Shown piece by piece: positions 57,057-64,000 of a DNA stretch of 64,000 nt. The position numbers and the translations under genes were made by a program. The DNA lies in NCBI RefSeq assembly GCF_025836995.1, contig NZ_CP107546.1, positions 2,356,001 through 2,420,000 of the forward strand, read 5' to 3'. Every line of letters starts with the position of its first letter. Positions within the stretch are counted from its first letter, which is position 1. The notes below the pieces were generated by a model. It was given only the letters and a program-made list of their open reading frames with translations. It had not been told where the DNA came from and searched no databases. Origin of the DNA: Microbacterium sp. M28 (GTDB lineage Bacteria > Actinomycetota > Actinomycetes > Actinomycetales > Microbacteriaceae).

Positions 57057-58505
57057 ATGGTGCGCGCGACGATCATCGGCAGCGGTCCGAACGGACTCGC
57101 GGCCGCAGTGTCGATGGCGCGCGCGGGCTACGACGTGCGCGTGCTCGAAGCCGCGCGCACGGTCGGCGGCGGCGTGCGCACGCTGGAATCGACGCTCCCC
57201 GGCTTCCGCCACGACGTCTGTTCGGCCGTGCACCCCGCGGCGCTGGCCTCGCCCTTCTTCCATGCCTTCGGGCTCGCCGAACGCATCGACTGGCTCCGTC
57301 CCGCGATCTCGTACGCGCATCCGCTGGACGACGGACGGGCCGGAATCGCCTGGCGCGACATCGAGCGCACCGCTGCCGGCCTGGGCGTCGATGAGCGCGC
57401 ATGGCTGACCCGCCTGCGTCCGCTCAGCTCTCATATCGCCGGCGTCGTCGACTTCACCGGCAACCAGATGCTGCGTGTTCCGCACGACCCGATCACGGCG
57501 GTCCGCTTCGCACTGCGGATGCTGGATCAGGGAACGCCGCTCGCCGCGCGCACGTTCCGGACCGAGGAGGCCGCCGGGCTGATGTCCGGGGTGCTCGCGC
57601 ACGCCAACACACCGCTCCCCTCGCTCGCTGGTGCGGCTGCCGGGCTGCTGCTGGCCGCGCAGGCCCACGCCGGCGGATGGATGTACCCCCGGGGCGGCGC
57701 GCAGCGGATCGCCGACGTCATGGCGGACGATCTCGCGGCCCACGGCGGAACGATCGAGACTGGGAATCACGTCACGGACCTGGGTTCCCTCGACTGGGGC
57801 GACCCCGCCCGCGGCGACGTCCTGCTGTTGAACACGTCGCCGCGGCTGCTGCGCACGCACCCCGACATCCCGCGCCGGTACGCCCGCGCGATCGACGCGT
57901 ACCGCTACGGACCCGCAGCCGCCAAGGTCGATTTCGCCCTCGACGGCCCCGTGCCGTGGACCAACTCCGATGTCGCCCAGGCGCCGACCGTCCACGTCGG
58001 CGGCTCGCGCGAAGAGATCTGGGCGAGCGAGAACGCCGTCGCCCACGGCGTCGTCAGCGAGCGGCCCTATGTGCTCACCGTCCAGCCTTCCGTGCTCGAC
58101 GACACCCGCGCCCCCGAGGGCAAGGCGGTGCTGTGGGCGTACATCCACGTGCCCCAGGGCTCGCACCTGGACGCCACCGAGCTCATCACCCGTCAGGTCG
58201 AGCGCTTCGCGCCCGGATTCCGCGACCGCATCCTCGCGCACCACTCCGTTCCGGCATCCTCGCGCGAAGCGATCAACCCAGCCGAGATCGGCGGCGACAT
58301 CCTCGGCGGCGCGTTCACGATCGCGCAGGCGCTGCGCAGACCGACGCTCTCGACGGCACCATGGCGGACGCCGATGCGCGGGGTGTACTTGGCTTCGGCA
58401 TCAACGCCGCCAGGCCCCGGCGTCAACGGAATGGCCGGCTGGCATGCCGCCAGAACCGCGCTCGCGGATGCCGGTACGAAGGTGTCGCTGAGCGATCTGT
58501 TCTGA
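57057..58505 (+). CDS. FAD-dependent oxidoreductase, phytoene-desaturase/amine-oxidase-like
   Basis: 482 residues of the COG1233 type. N-terminal Rossmann motif TIIGSGPNGLAAAVSMARAG with the ADP-binding Glu in VLEAARTVGGGVRTLE, substrate-binding middle domain, and C-terminal FAD segment GVYLASASTPPGPGVNGMAG. Acts on polyprenoid or amine substrates in relatives; real substrate unknown, and no carotenoid genes are near. ATG 57057, with little leader. Confidence 0.88.
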   Translation: MVRATIIGSGPNGLAAAVSMARAGYDVRVLEAARTVGGGVRTLESTLPGFRHDVCSAVHPAALASPFFHAFGLAERIDWLRPAISYAHPLDDGRAGIAWRDIERTAAGLGVDERAWLTRLRPLSSHIAGVVDFTGNQMLRVPHDPITAVRFALRMLDQGTPLAARTFRTEEAAGLMSGVLAHANTPLPSLAGAAAGLLLAAQAHAGGWMYPRGGAQRIADVMADDLAAHGGTIETGNHVTDLGSLDWGDPARGDVLLLNTSPRLLRTHPDIPRRYARAIDAYRYGPAAAKVDFALDGPVPWTNSDVAQAPTVHVGGSREEIWASENAVAHGVVSERPYVLTVQPSVLDDTRAPEGKAVLWAYIHVPQGSHLDATELITRQVERFAPGFRDRILAHHSVPASSREAINPAEIGGDILGGAFTIAQALRRPTLSTAPWRTPMRGVYLASASTPPGPGVNGMAGWHAARTALADAGTKVSLSDLF

Positions 58506-58522
58506 GAAGCGCGACCGCCTGC

Positions 58523-58622
58523 CGTTCACAACTCCTCACGGATGCCGTCACACGCTCATCCGTGGCGCGGAGATCCGGGCTGATGACCGCGCGAGCGCAG
58601 AACTTCTGAGGAGTTGTGAACG
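58523..58622. repeat. 100-base element with 16-bp terminal inverted repeats
   Basis: CGTTCACAACTCCTCA (58523-58538) and its exact reverse complement (58607-58622) flank 68 bases that contain a smaller CGGATG/CATCCG dyad. It starts 17 bases after the flavoprotein stop and lies before the ligase gene. The long arms and spacer suggest a small non-autonomous mobile element or a structured RNA; no target duplication is obvious. Confidence 0.7.
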
Positions 58623-58668
58623 CCGCAGGCGTCTTCCCTCGCGGCCCGCACGCGACCAGGATGGAGCC

Positions 58669-59709
58669 ATGCGCTACGACATCCCCGCCCCGATGCTCGC
58701 GAAGGCGGCGACCACCGTCCCGGATCCAGCGAAGACCGCCGGAGGACTGCTGTACGAGCCGAAGTGGGACGGGTTCCGCGGCCTACTCGCGTGGGACGGT
58801 GAGGCGCTCGAGATCGGATCACGCGGCGCCAAGCCGCTGACGCGCTACTTCCCCGAACTCGCGGATGCCGCGGCGTCGGCGCTCCCCGGCCCGTGTCTGC
58901 TCGACGGTGAGATCGTCGTCGCGACAGGTCCGTCCGGTGCGCAGCGCTTGGACTGGGAGGCGCTCAGCCAGCGCATCCACCCGGCGGCCTCCCGCATCAC
59001 TCGCCTGTCGGCCGAGACGCCGGCCATGTTCGTCGCTTTCGACCTCCTCGCCGACGGGGACGAACTCCTCCAGGACCGCCCCTTCGCGGAGCGGCGCGAC
59101 CGTCTCGAGCGGCTTCTCGACGGCGTTCCGCATCCGTTCCACCTGACCCGCACGACGCACGACCGGGAGGTCGCGCAGCGCTGGCTGGCCGAGTTCGAGG
59201 GCGCGGGTCTCGACGGCATCGTCGCGAAGCCCTTGGATCAGCCGTACGCACCCGGCAAGCGCACGCTCATCAAGGTCAAGCACGCACGGACCGCCGATGT
59301 CGTGGCGCTGGGCTACCGCGTCCACAAATCCGGATCCGGCGTCGGCTCGCTCCTCGTGGGGTTGTACGACGGCGATGGCGTGCTGCGCCAGGTCGGCGGC
59401 GTCGCGGCGTTCAGCGATGTCAGGCGGCAGGAGCTCGTCGACGAGCTGGCACCGCTCGTCGAACGGGACGCCGACGGATCAGCTGTGACCGGCGAGGGCG
59501 AGCGCAGCCGATTCTCCGCCGCGAACGTGTCCTTCGTGCGGCTGCGTCCCGAGCGCGTGCTCGAAGTCCGCTACGACCAGATGGAAGGGGCGCGCTTCCG
59601 GCACACCGTGCAGTTCGAGCGCTGGCGTCCCGATCGCGACGCCCGGTCGTGCACCTATGCGCAGCTGGAGACCGTCGCGGGGTACGACCTCGACGACGTG
59701 CTCGCCTGA
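58669..59709 (+). CDS. ATP-dependent DNA ligase (LigC/LigD-ligase type)
   Basis: Seals nicks and double-strand breaks with ATP. 346 residues: adenylation motif EPKWDGFRGLLAW with the catalytic Lys, motif III FVAFDLLADGDEL, motif IV LDGIVAKPLD, motif V TLIKVKHARTADVV and a C-terminal OB-fold with VRYDQMEGARFRHTVQFERW. Size and sequence fit the ligases of bacterial non-homologous end joining. Converges on an NHEJ polymerase gene 6 bases away. Confidence 0.94.
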   Translation: MRYDIPAPMLAKAATTVPDPAKTAGGLLYEPKWDGFRGLLAWDGEALEIGSRGAKPLTRYFPELADAAASALPGPCLLDGEIVVATGPSGAQRLDWEALSQRIHPAASRITRLSAETPAMFVAFDLLADGDELLQDRPFAERRDRLERLLDGVPHPFHLTRTTHDREVAQRWLAEFEGAGLDGIVAKPLDQPYAPGKRTLIKVKHARTADVVALGYRVHKSGSGVGSLLVGLYDGDGVLRQVGGVAAFSDVRRQELVDELAPLVERDADGSAVTGEGERSRFSAANVSFVRLRPERVLEVRYDQMEGARFRHTVQFERWRPDRDARSCTYAQLETVAGYDLDDVLA

Positions 59710-59715
59710 GCGCCG

Positions 59716-60768
59716 TCAGTCCTCGACCCGTTCGCCGTTCTCGTCCCAGTTCTCGGCGACCTTCTTGCTCGGCTGCACGCGCGGCGGCTCCCCGGGCATC
59801 TTGGGGAACTCCGGCGGAAATGAGAGCTCACCGAGCCCGTCGGCCAGGTCGCGCTCCCACCATTGCAGCAGCGTGTCGATCCGGCCGGGCGAGGCCTGGA
59901 TGTCCGCCCACGGGTCGCCCAGCTCGTCCAGGCGCTTCGGGATGCTGCGCACGGTGAAGCTCTTCGGATCCAGATCGTCGAGCTCGTCCCAGTGCACCGG
60001 GGTGGACACGGTCGCGGTCGGCAGCGCGCGCGGACTGTAGGCACCGGCCATCGTGCGGTCGCGGTTGGCCTGGTTGAAGTCGACGAAGATGCGCTTGCCC
60101 CGTTCCTCCTTCCACCAGCTCATCGTGACCTGATCCGGCATCCGGCGCTCGAGTTCGCGCCCGGCGGCGATCACCGCGTGCCGCACGTCGAGGAACTCGT
60201 GCTCCGGGACGATCGGGCAGAACACATGCAGTCCGCGGTTGCCGCTCGTCTTGATGAACGGCTCGAGGCCGCCTTCGCGCAGCACCTCGCGCAGACCGTG
60301 CGCGGCGACCACGGCATCCGCGAAGTCTGTACCCGGTTGAGGGTCGAGATCGATGCGGAGCTCCACCGGATTGTCGGCGTTCCCGGCGAGCGACGCCCAC
60401 GGGTGGAACACGATCGTGTTCATCTGCACGGCCCAGACGATCGCGCTCGGCCTGTTGAACACGATCTGCGGGTGGCGACGCCCGCTGTTGTACGTGACCG
60501 TCACCGCGTCCACGAAGTCGGGGGTGCCCTTGGGCGGGTTCTTCGAGAAGAAGCTGTCTCCGCCGATCCCCTCGCGGAACCGCTCGAGCGACACCGGACG
60601 GTTCCCGTTCGCGCTCAGGAACGGCGTCGCCACGAGCTGCGCGTACTCGGCGAGCTCGGCCTTGGTGATGCCGACCTCGGGCCAGACGACGCGGTTCGGG
60701 CTGGACAGCGCGAGTTCGCGCTCCCCGTCGGGATCGGACACGGTCACGGTGACGCGTTCGGAGGCCAT
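59716..60768 (-). CDS. LigD-type NHEJ polymerase/primase
   Basis: Archaeo-eukaryotic-primase-type polymerase of NHEJ, 350 residues without ligase or nuclease domains. LSSPNRVVWPEVGITKAELA is the N-terminal start, RIDLDPQPGTDFADAV carries the catalytic Asp pair, KTSGNRGLHVFCPI the nucleotide site, and RTMAGAYSPRALPTATVSTP the end of the core; a short C-terminal tail follows. ATG 60768. The matching ligase is convergent; Ku is not in the window. Confidence 0.93.
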   Translation of the reverse strand: MASERVTVTVSDPDGERELALSSPNRVVWPEVGITKAELAEYAQLVATPFLSANGNRPVSLERFREGIGGDSFFSKNPPKGTPDFVDAVTVTYNSGRRHPQIVFNRPSAIVWAVQMNTIVFHPWASLAGNADNPVELRIDLDPQPGTDFADAVVAAHGLREVLREGGLEPFIKTSGNRGLHVFCPIVPEHEFLDVRHAVIAAGRELERRMPDQVTMSWWKEERGKRIFVDFNQANRDRTMAGAYSPRALPTATVSTPVHWDELDDLDPKSFTVRSIPKRLDELGDPWADIQASPGRIDTLLQWWERDLADGLGELSFPPEFPKMPGEPPRVQPSKKVAENWDENGERVED

Positions 60769-60816
60769 GCGTCGACCCTATTCCGAACGGGCGACGGGGG
60801 CCAGAGTCCCGGCCGG

Positions 60817-61971
60817 TCAGTCCCCCAAGTCGACCGCGAGGACCAGAACGGGCGCGAGTGCGTCGCGTTCCACGATGATCGAAGGGCCCGCCGGGTCCAC
60901 GAGCACGCCAGCCATCTCGGGGTGCGTGGAGAGCACCTTCGCGAGCTGCTCCGGTGTGAAGGGCATGGGACGATCACCGCGGCCGAGCGCCACGACCTCG
61001 AGCGGGTGCGAGAACACCTGCAGGAACCGCTTGCCGTCCGGCGTCTGCGCCTCGGCGATGCCCACCTGGCCGCTGGAGGTGCCGTCGTTGACCGCGACCC
61101 AGACCTTGATCTTCGCCAGCGCCTCGCCGACCTTCGCTGCAGTATCCGCCTGCCGTGATGCCGCCAGCAGCGTCTTGATCGTGAGGCCTGGGTCCGCCTG
61201 GTCGAGCGCCTTCTGCAGCACCTCGGTCGGGAACACCGCACGGTGCACGCCCGAGGCGTTGTCGAGGATGAGACCGGTGAAGCCGCCGGAGATGACCTGC
61301 TCGATCACCGAGGTCACCGGCTGCGCGACCGCGGATGTCGCGGTGGGGTCGGTCTCGCGCTGCACGGAGTCGCGAACGGATGCCGCGTTGCTGAAGGCGA
61401 GCATGAACGAACGGTCCTCGTCGCGGACGACCGCGATCGACAGCTGCTTGCCCTCCGCGATCTGCGTGCTCGCGTCGCCGTTGACACGCAGGTACAGGTG
61501 CCCCTGCAGCGACTGCCGGAGGACGCCGAGCAGCTGCTCGTTGGTCGCCCCGGCTTCGATCTCGGCGAGCGCCTCGCGCAGCAGGACGTTGTCCTTCATG
61601 CCGGGCACGGTCTCGGTCTGCTCCGGGGGAACTGCGGCGGCGAGCGGCAGCGCGCGCTTGACCGGGGTCGCCGGTGCAGCGGGCGCGGATGCCGGGGAGG
61701 ACTGCGTGGCCTGGACAGAGGAACGCGTCGGGGCCGGCTCATCGCCGGGCAGCGCGACCTCGGGTCCCGCTTCCGCGCCCACACCTCGGAAGGCCTGCAC
61801 CGAGATGCCGACCGTGGGCGCCGCTGCCTCCGGCTCGACCGCGGTCGGCTCTGCGACATCGTTCTCGCCCTGCGCAGCGCTCTGATCGGCCTCGGCGGCG
61901 TCGAGCGTGGTCGGCTCCGCAACCGGGACGGCGTCGTCGGCGGACTTCTTTCGGCGGGAGAACAGGGCCAT
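60817..61971 (-). CDS. SseB N-terminal-domain-like protein
   Basis: 384 residues: basic start MALFSRRKKSADDA, a long acidic Ala/Pro/Glu-rich region (about 15-120), then two SseB-like domains (about 125-235 with LLREALAEIEAGATNEQLLG and about 245-384 with KVWVAVNDGTSSGQVGIAEA and MAGVLVDPAGPSIIVERDAL). SseB-type domains occur in enhancer-of-secretion and regulatory proteins of unclear role. I start at ATG 61971 because the nine upstream residues are not family-like. Separate transcription unit downstream of the helicase. Confidence 0.75.
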   Translation of the reverse strand: MALFSRRKKSADDAVPVAEPTTLDAAEADQSAAQGENDVAEPTAVEPEAAAPTVGISVQAFRGVGAEAGPEVALPGDEPAPTRSSVQATQSSPASAPAAPATPVKRALPLAAAVPPEQTETVPGMKDNVLLREALAEIEAGATNEQLLGVLRQSLQGHLYLRVNGDASTQIAEGKQLSIAVVRDEDRSFMLAFSNAASVRDSVQRETDPTATSAVAQPVTSVIEQVISGGFTGLILDNASGVHRAVFPTEVLQKALDQADPGLTIKTLLAASRQADTAAKVGEALAKIKVWVAVNDGTSSGQVGIAEAQTPDGKRFLQVFSHPLEVVALGRGDRPMPFTPEQLAKVLSTHPEMAGVLVDPAGPSIIVERDALAPVLVLAVDLGD

Positions 61972-62058
61972 GCCAGCCAGCCTAATCGTCGCCGGCACCG
62001 CACGCCGCCCTCACGTGCCCCGTGATGCCGAGCGAGCGTACGGGAACGGTGCGGCGGG

Positions 62059-64000
62059 TCAGAGCTTCTCGATCGGGGCGATCTTGATCAGGAGCTTCTT
62101 CTGGCCGGCCGAATCGAAGCGCACGTGGGCGATGCGCTTCGCGCCCTCGCCGGTCACGGCATCCACCCTGCCCTCGCCGAAGTCGTCGTGACGGATGCGG
62201 TCGCCCGCGGCGAGGACGAGGTCGCCGTTGTCGCGCACCTTCGAGGTGACCTTGTTCGGGAAACGGTCCATCGACGTCGACAGCGGCTTGAGCGAGCCGC
62301 CGAGCGGCTTGACGCCGAATCGGTCGCCGCCGGTCGGCCTGCGTGCGTTGAGCGCACGCGACTGCGTGCCACCACGGGAGTTCACGTCTCCCGGTGACTG
62401 ACGCCAATCGATGAGCCCCGCCGGGATCTCCTGCAGGAAGCGGCTCGGCATGGCCACGGACACCTCGCCGAACTGGGCGCGGGTCATCGCGAGCGACAGG
62501 TGCAGGCGCTTGCGGGCACGCGTGATGCCGACGTAGAACAGCCGGCGCTCCTCCTGCGGACCCCCCGGTTCACCCGCGGAGATGCGGTGCGGGATGAGGT
62601 CCTCCTCAACACCCGTGACGAACACCGCGTCGTACTCCAGGCCCTTCGCCGTGTGCATCGTCATGAGCGAGACCGAGCCGGACTCGTCGTCCAGGTCGTC
62701 GGCATCCGACACCAGGGCGACGTCGGTGAGGAAGTCGACGATCGTGCCTTCGGGGTTGTTGCGGGCGAAGTCCCGCGTGACGGCCACGAACTCGTCGAGG
62801 TTCTCGACGCGCGCCTCGTCCTGCGGATCCCGGCTCGCGCGCAACGCGTCCAGGTAGCCGCTCTTGGCGAGCAGCAGGGTGAGTCCGTCCGCGACCGATG
62901 TCGCCGGCGGCACCTCACCGGACGAGGGCATCAGGATCTCGGATGCTTCGGCGAGCACGGCATCCAGTCGGCCGATCGCGGCCTGCAGCTTGGGCCCGAC
63001 GCCGAGCTCGGCTGGGCGCGACAGCGCCTCCCGGAACGTGATGCCGTGGTCCTCGGCGAACCGGGCGATCGCGGTCGCCGTGACGTCGCCGATGCCACGG
63101 CGGGGCCGGTTCAGGATGCGCCGCAGAGCCATCTCGTCCGCGGGGTTGGCGACCGAGACGAGGTAGGCGAGGGCGTCCTTGATCTCGGCGCGCTCGTAGA
63201 ACTTCGTGCCGCCCATGATCTTGTACGGAACGGCCGAGCGGATGAAGATCTCCTCCAGCGCGCGGGACTGCGAGTTCGTGCGGTAGAACACCGCCATCTC
63301 GGAGTACGGGAAGCCCTTGCGGTGCAGCGCCTCGACCTCGTCGGCGACGAACTGCGCCTCATCGTGCTGGGAGTAGCCGGTGAACCCGACGATCTTCTCG
63401 CCGTCGCCGCGGTCGGTCCACAGCTTCTTGTCCTTGCGGTCGAAGTTGTTGCCGATGACGGCGTTCGCCGCCGAGAGGATGTTCTGCGTCGATCGGTAGT
63501 TCTGCTCGAGCAGCACGACCTTGGCACCGGGGAAGTCGCGCTCGAACTCGCTGATGTTGCGGATGTCGGCGCCGCGGAACGCGTAGATCGACTGGTCGCT
63601 GTCACCGACGACGGTCAATGACGCCCCCTCGAGGGCCGGGGTCGTCTCCGGCTCGAAGATCATCATGCCGTTCGAGGCATACGGATCCGGTGCCGTCGAG
63701 GACACCGGTCGTGTCAGTTCGTGGATGAGTGCGTACTGGGCGTGGTTGGTGTCCTGGTACTCGTCGACGAGGATGTGCCGGAATCGGCGCCGGTACGTGT
63801 CCGCGACCTGCGGGAACGCGCGGAACAGGAACACCGTCTGACCGATGAGATCGTCGAAGTCGAACGCGTTCGCCTTCTGCAGCTGCCGCTGGTAGTCGCC
63901 GAAGATCTCGACGAACAGCCGCTCGGCCGGATCGGACATGTTGGCCTGACGGGCGTACGACTCGGCGTCCGACAGCTCGTTTTTCAGCTTCGAGATGCGC
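62059..64000 (-). CDS. pcrA: ATP-dependent DNA helicase PcrA/UvrD (partial)
   Basis: Superfamily 1 helicase of nucleotide excision repair and replication-fork maintenance. The visible 646 residues lack the N-terminus with Walker A, which lies beyond base 64000. Present are the Walker B ILVDEYQDTNHAQY, motif III GDSDQSIYAFRGAD, EQNYRST, motif V MTMHTAKGLEYDAVF and motif VI FYVGITRARKRLHLS. The C-terminal GDRIRHDDFGEGRVDAVTGE is the Tudor-like RNA-polymerase-interaction domain of PcrA. Confidence 0.93.
   Translation of the reverse strand, partial: RISKLKNELSDAESYARQANMSDPAERLFVEIFGDYQRQLQKANAFDFDDLIGQTVFLFRAFPQVADTYRRRFRHILVDEYQDTNHAQYALIHELTRPVSSTAPDPYASNGMMIFEPETTPALEGASLTVVGDSDQSIYAFRGADIRNISEFERDFPGAKVVLLEQNYRSTQNILSAANAVIGNNFDRKDKKLWTDRGDGEKIVGFTGYSQHDEAQFVADEVEALHRKGFPYSEMAVFYRTNSQSRALEEIFIRSAVPYKIMGGTKFYERAEIKDALAYLVSVANPADEMALRRILNRPRRGIGDVTATAIARFAEDHGITFREALSRPAELGVGPKLQAAIGRLDAVLAEASEILMPSSGEVPPATSVADGLTLLLAKSGYLDALRASRDPQDEARVENLDEFVAVTRDFARNNPEGTIVDFLTDVALVSDADDLDDESGSVSLMTMHTAKGLEYDAVFVTGVEEDLIPHRISAGEPGGPQEERRLFYVGITRARKRLHLSLAMTRAQFGEVSVAMPSRFLQEIPAGLIDWRQSPGDVNSRGGTQSRALNARRPTGGDRFGVKPLGGSLKPLSTSMDRFPNKVTSKVRDNGDLVLAAGDRIRHDDFGEGRVDAVTGEGAKRIAHVRFDSAGQKKLLIKIAPIEKL

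Overview
The window is high-GC, gene-dense actinobacterial chromosome with short intergenic gaps, many 4-base ATGA/GTGA overlaps and frequent GTG starts. The monomeric NADP isocitrate dehydrogenase, the DUF6350-purN-purH order, the NHEJ polymerase and ligase genes and the general gene content point to Microbacteriaceae, most likely Microbacterium. This assignment is by inference; no rRNA or tRNA gene is visible. Both ends cut genes: a sugar-binding lipoprotein on the left and a PcrA/UvrD helicase on the right.

Layout. 1-4.3 kb is a xylose locus: a divergent sugar ABC binding protein, a LacI regulator with an operator dyad, xylA and xylB. 4.4-9.6 kb holds an MFS transporter, a DUF6882-like protein, an N-formylglutamate amidohydrolase-like enzyme, a DcuA/B-type C4-dicarboxylate carrier and a small membrane protein. 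9.7-12 kb is glyA-folD behind a ZTP (pfl) riboswitch. 12-14.7 kb is a GH20 hexosaminidase with nagA. 15-17.3 kb is one 749-residue protein joining an ECF sigma factor, a zinc anti-sigma domain, a membrane segment and a repeat-rich tail. 17.3-19.5 kb carries a YrdB-like protein, a GlcD-like oxidase and a Nudix hydrolase. 19.5-27.4 kb is the most unusual region (below). 27.5-38 kb carries a lipoprotein with a structured leader, an L,D-transpeptidase, icd, an acetyltransferase, a coiled-coil protein and a heterodimeric ABC exporter preceded by a leader peptide and attenuator-like terminator. 38-45.3 kb has alkylation repair (AdaA-AlkA, Ogt), DUF6350-purN-purH and a purine permease. 45.4-50.5 kb has a VOC protein with a divergent TetR, then a GntR regulator and a WxL-type surface pair. 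50.6-64 kb has sucCD, a TetR/acyl-CoA dehydrogenase pair, a PadR-controlled NAD(P)-binding protein, a phytoene-desaturase-like flavoprotein, an NHEJ ligase and polymerase in convergent orientation, an SseB-like protein and the helicase.

How the genes work together. From 26991 down to 19472 five genes run in one direction: a D-serine-dehydratase-like PLP enzyme, a 1080-residue fusion of an N-acyl-D-amino-acid deacylase with a complete GH20 beta-N-acetylhexosaminidase, a NagC-type ROK repressor, a ROK kinase and nagB. A RidA protein is divergent from the first. With the GH20-nagA pair 5 kb away they could carry GlcNAc to fructose-6-phosphate and N-acyl-D-amino acids to keto acids plus ammonia, with RidA removing the reactive enamine. 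I read this as a cell-wall or amino-sugar scavenging system; the deacylase-GH20 fusion is the strongest candidate for something undescribed.

Other points of interest are the exporter leader peptide whose ribosome binding site can pair with the bases just after its own stop codon, the GDPD-WxL protein paired with a DUF916 partner, the sigma/anti-sigma fusion, an 11-bp stem that buries a ribosome binding site, and two intergenic palindromic elements. All functional calls come from reading the sequence and family knowledge; no database search was run.
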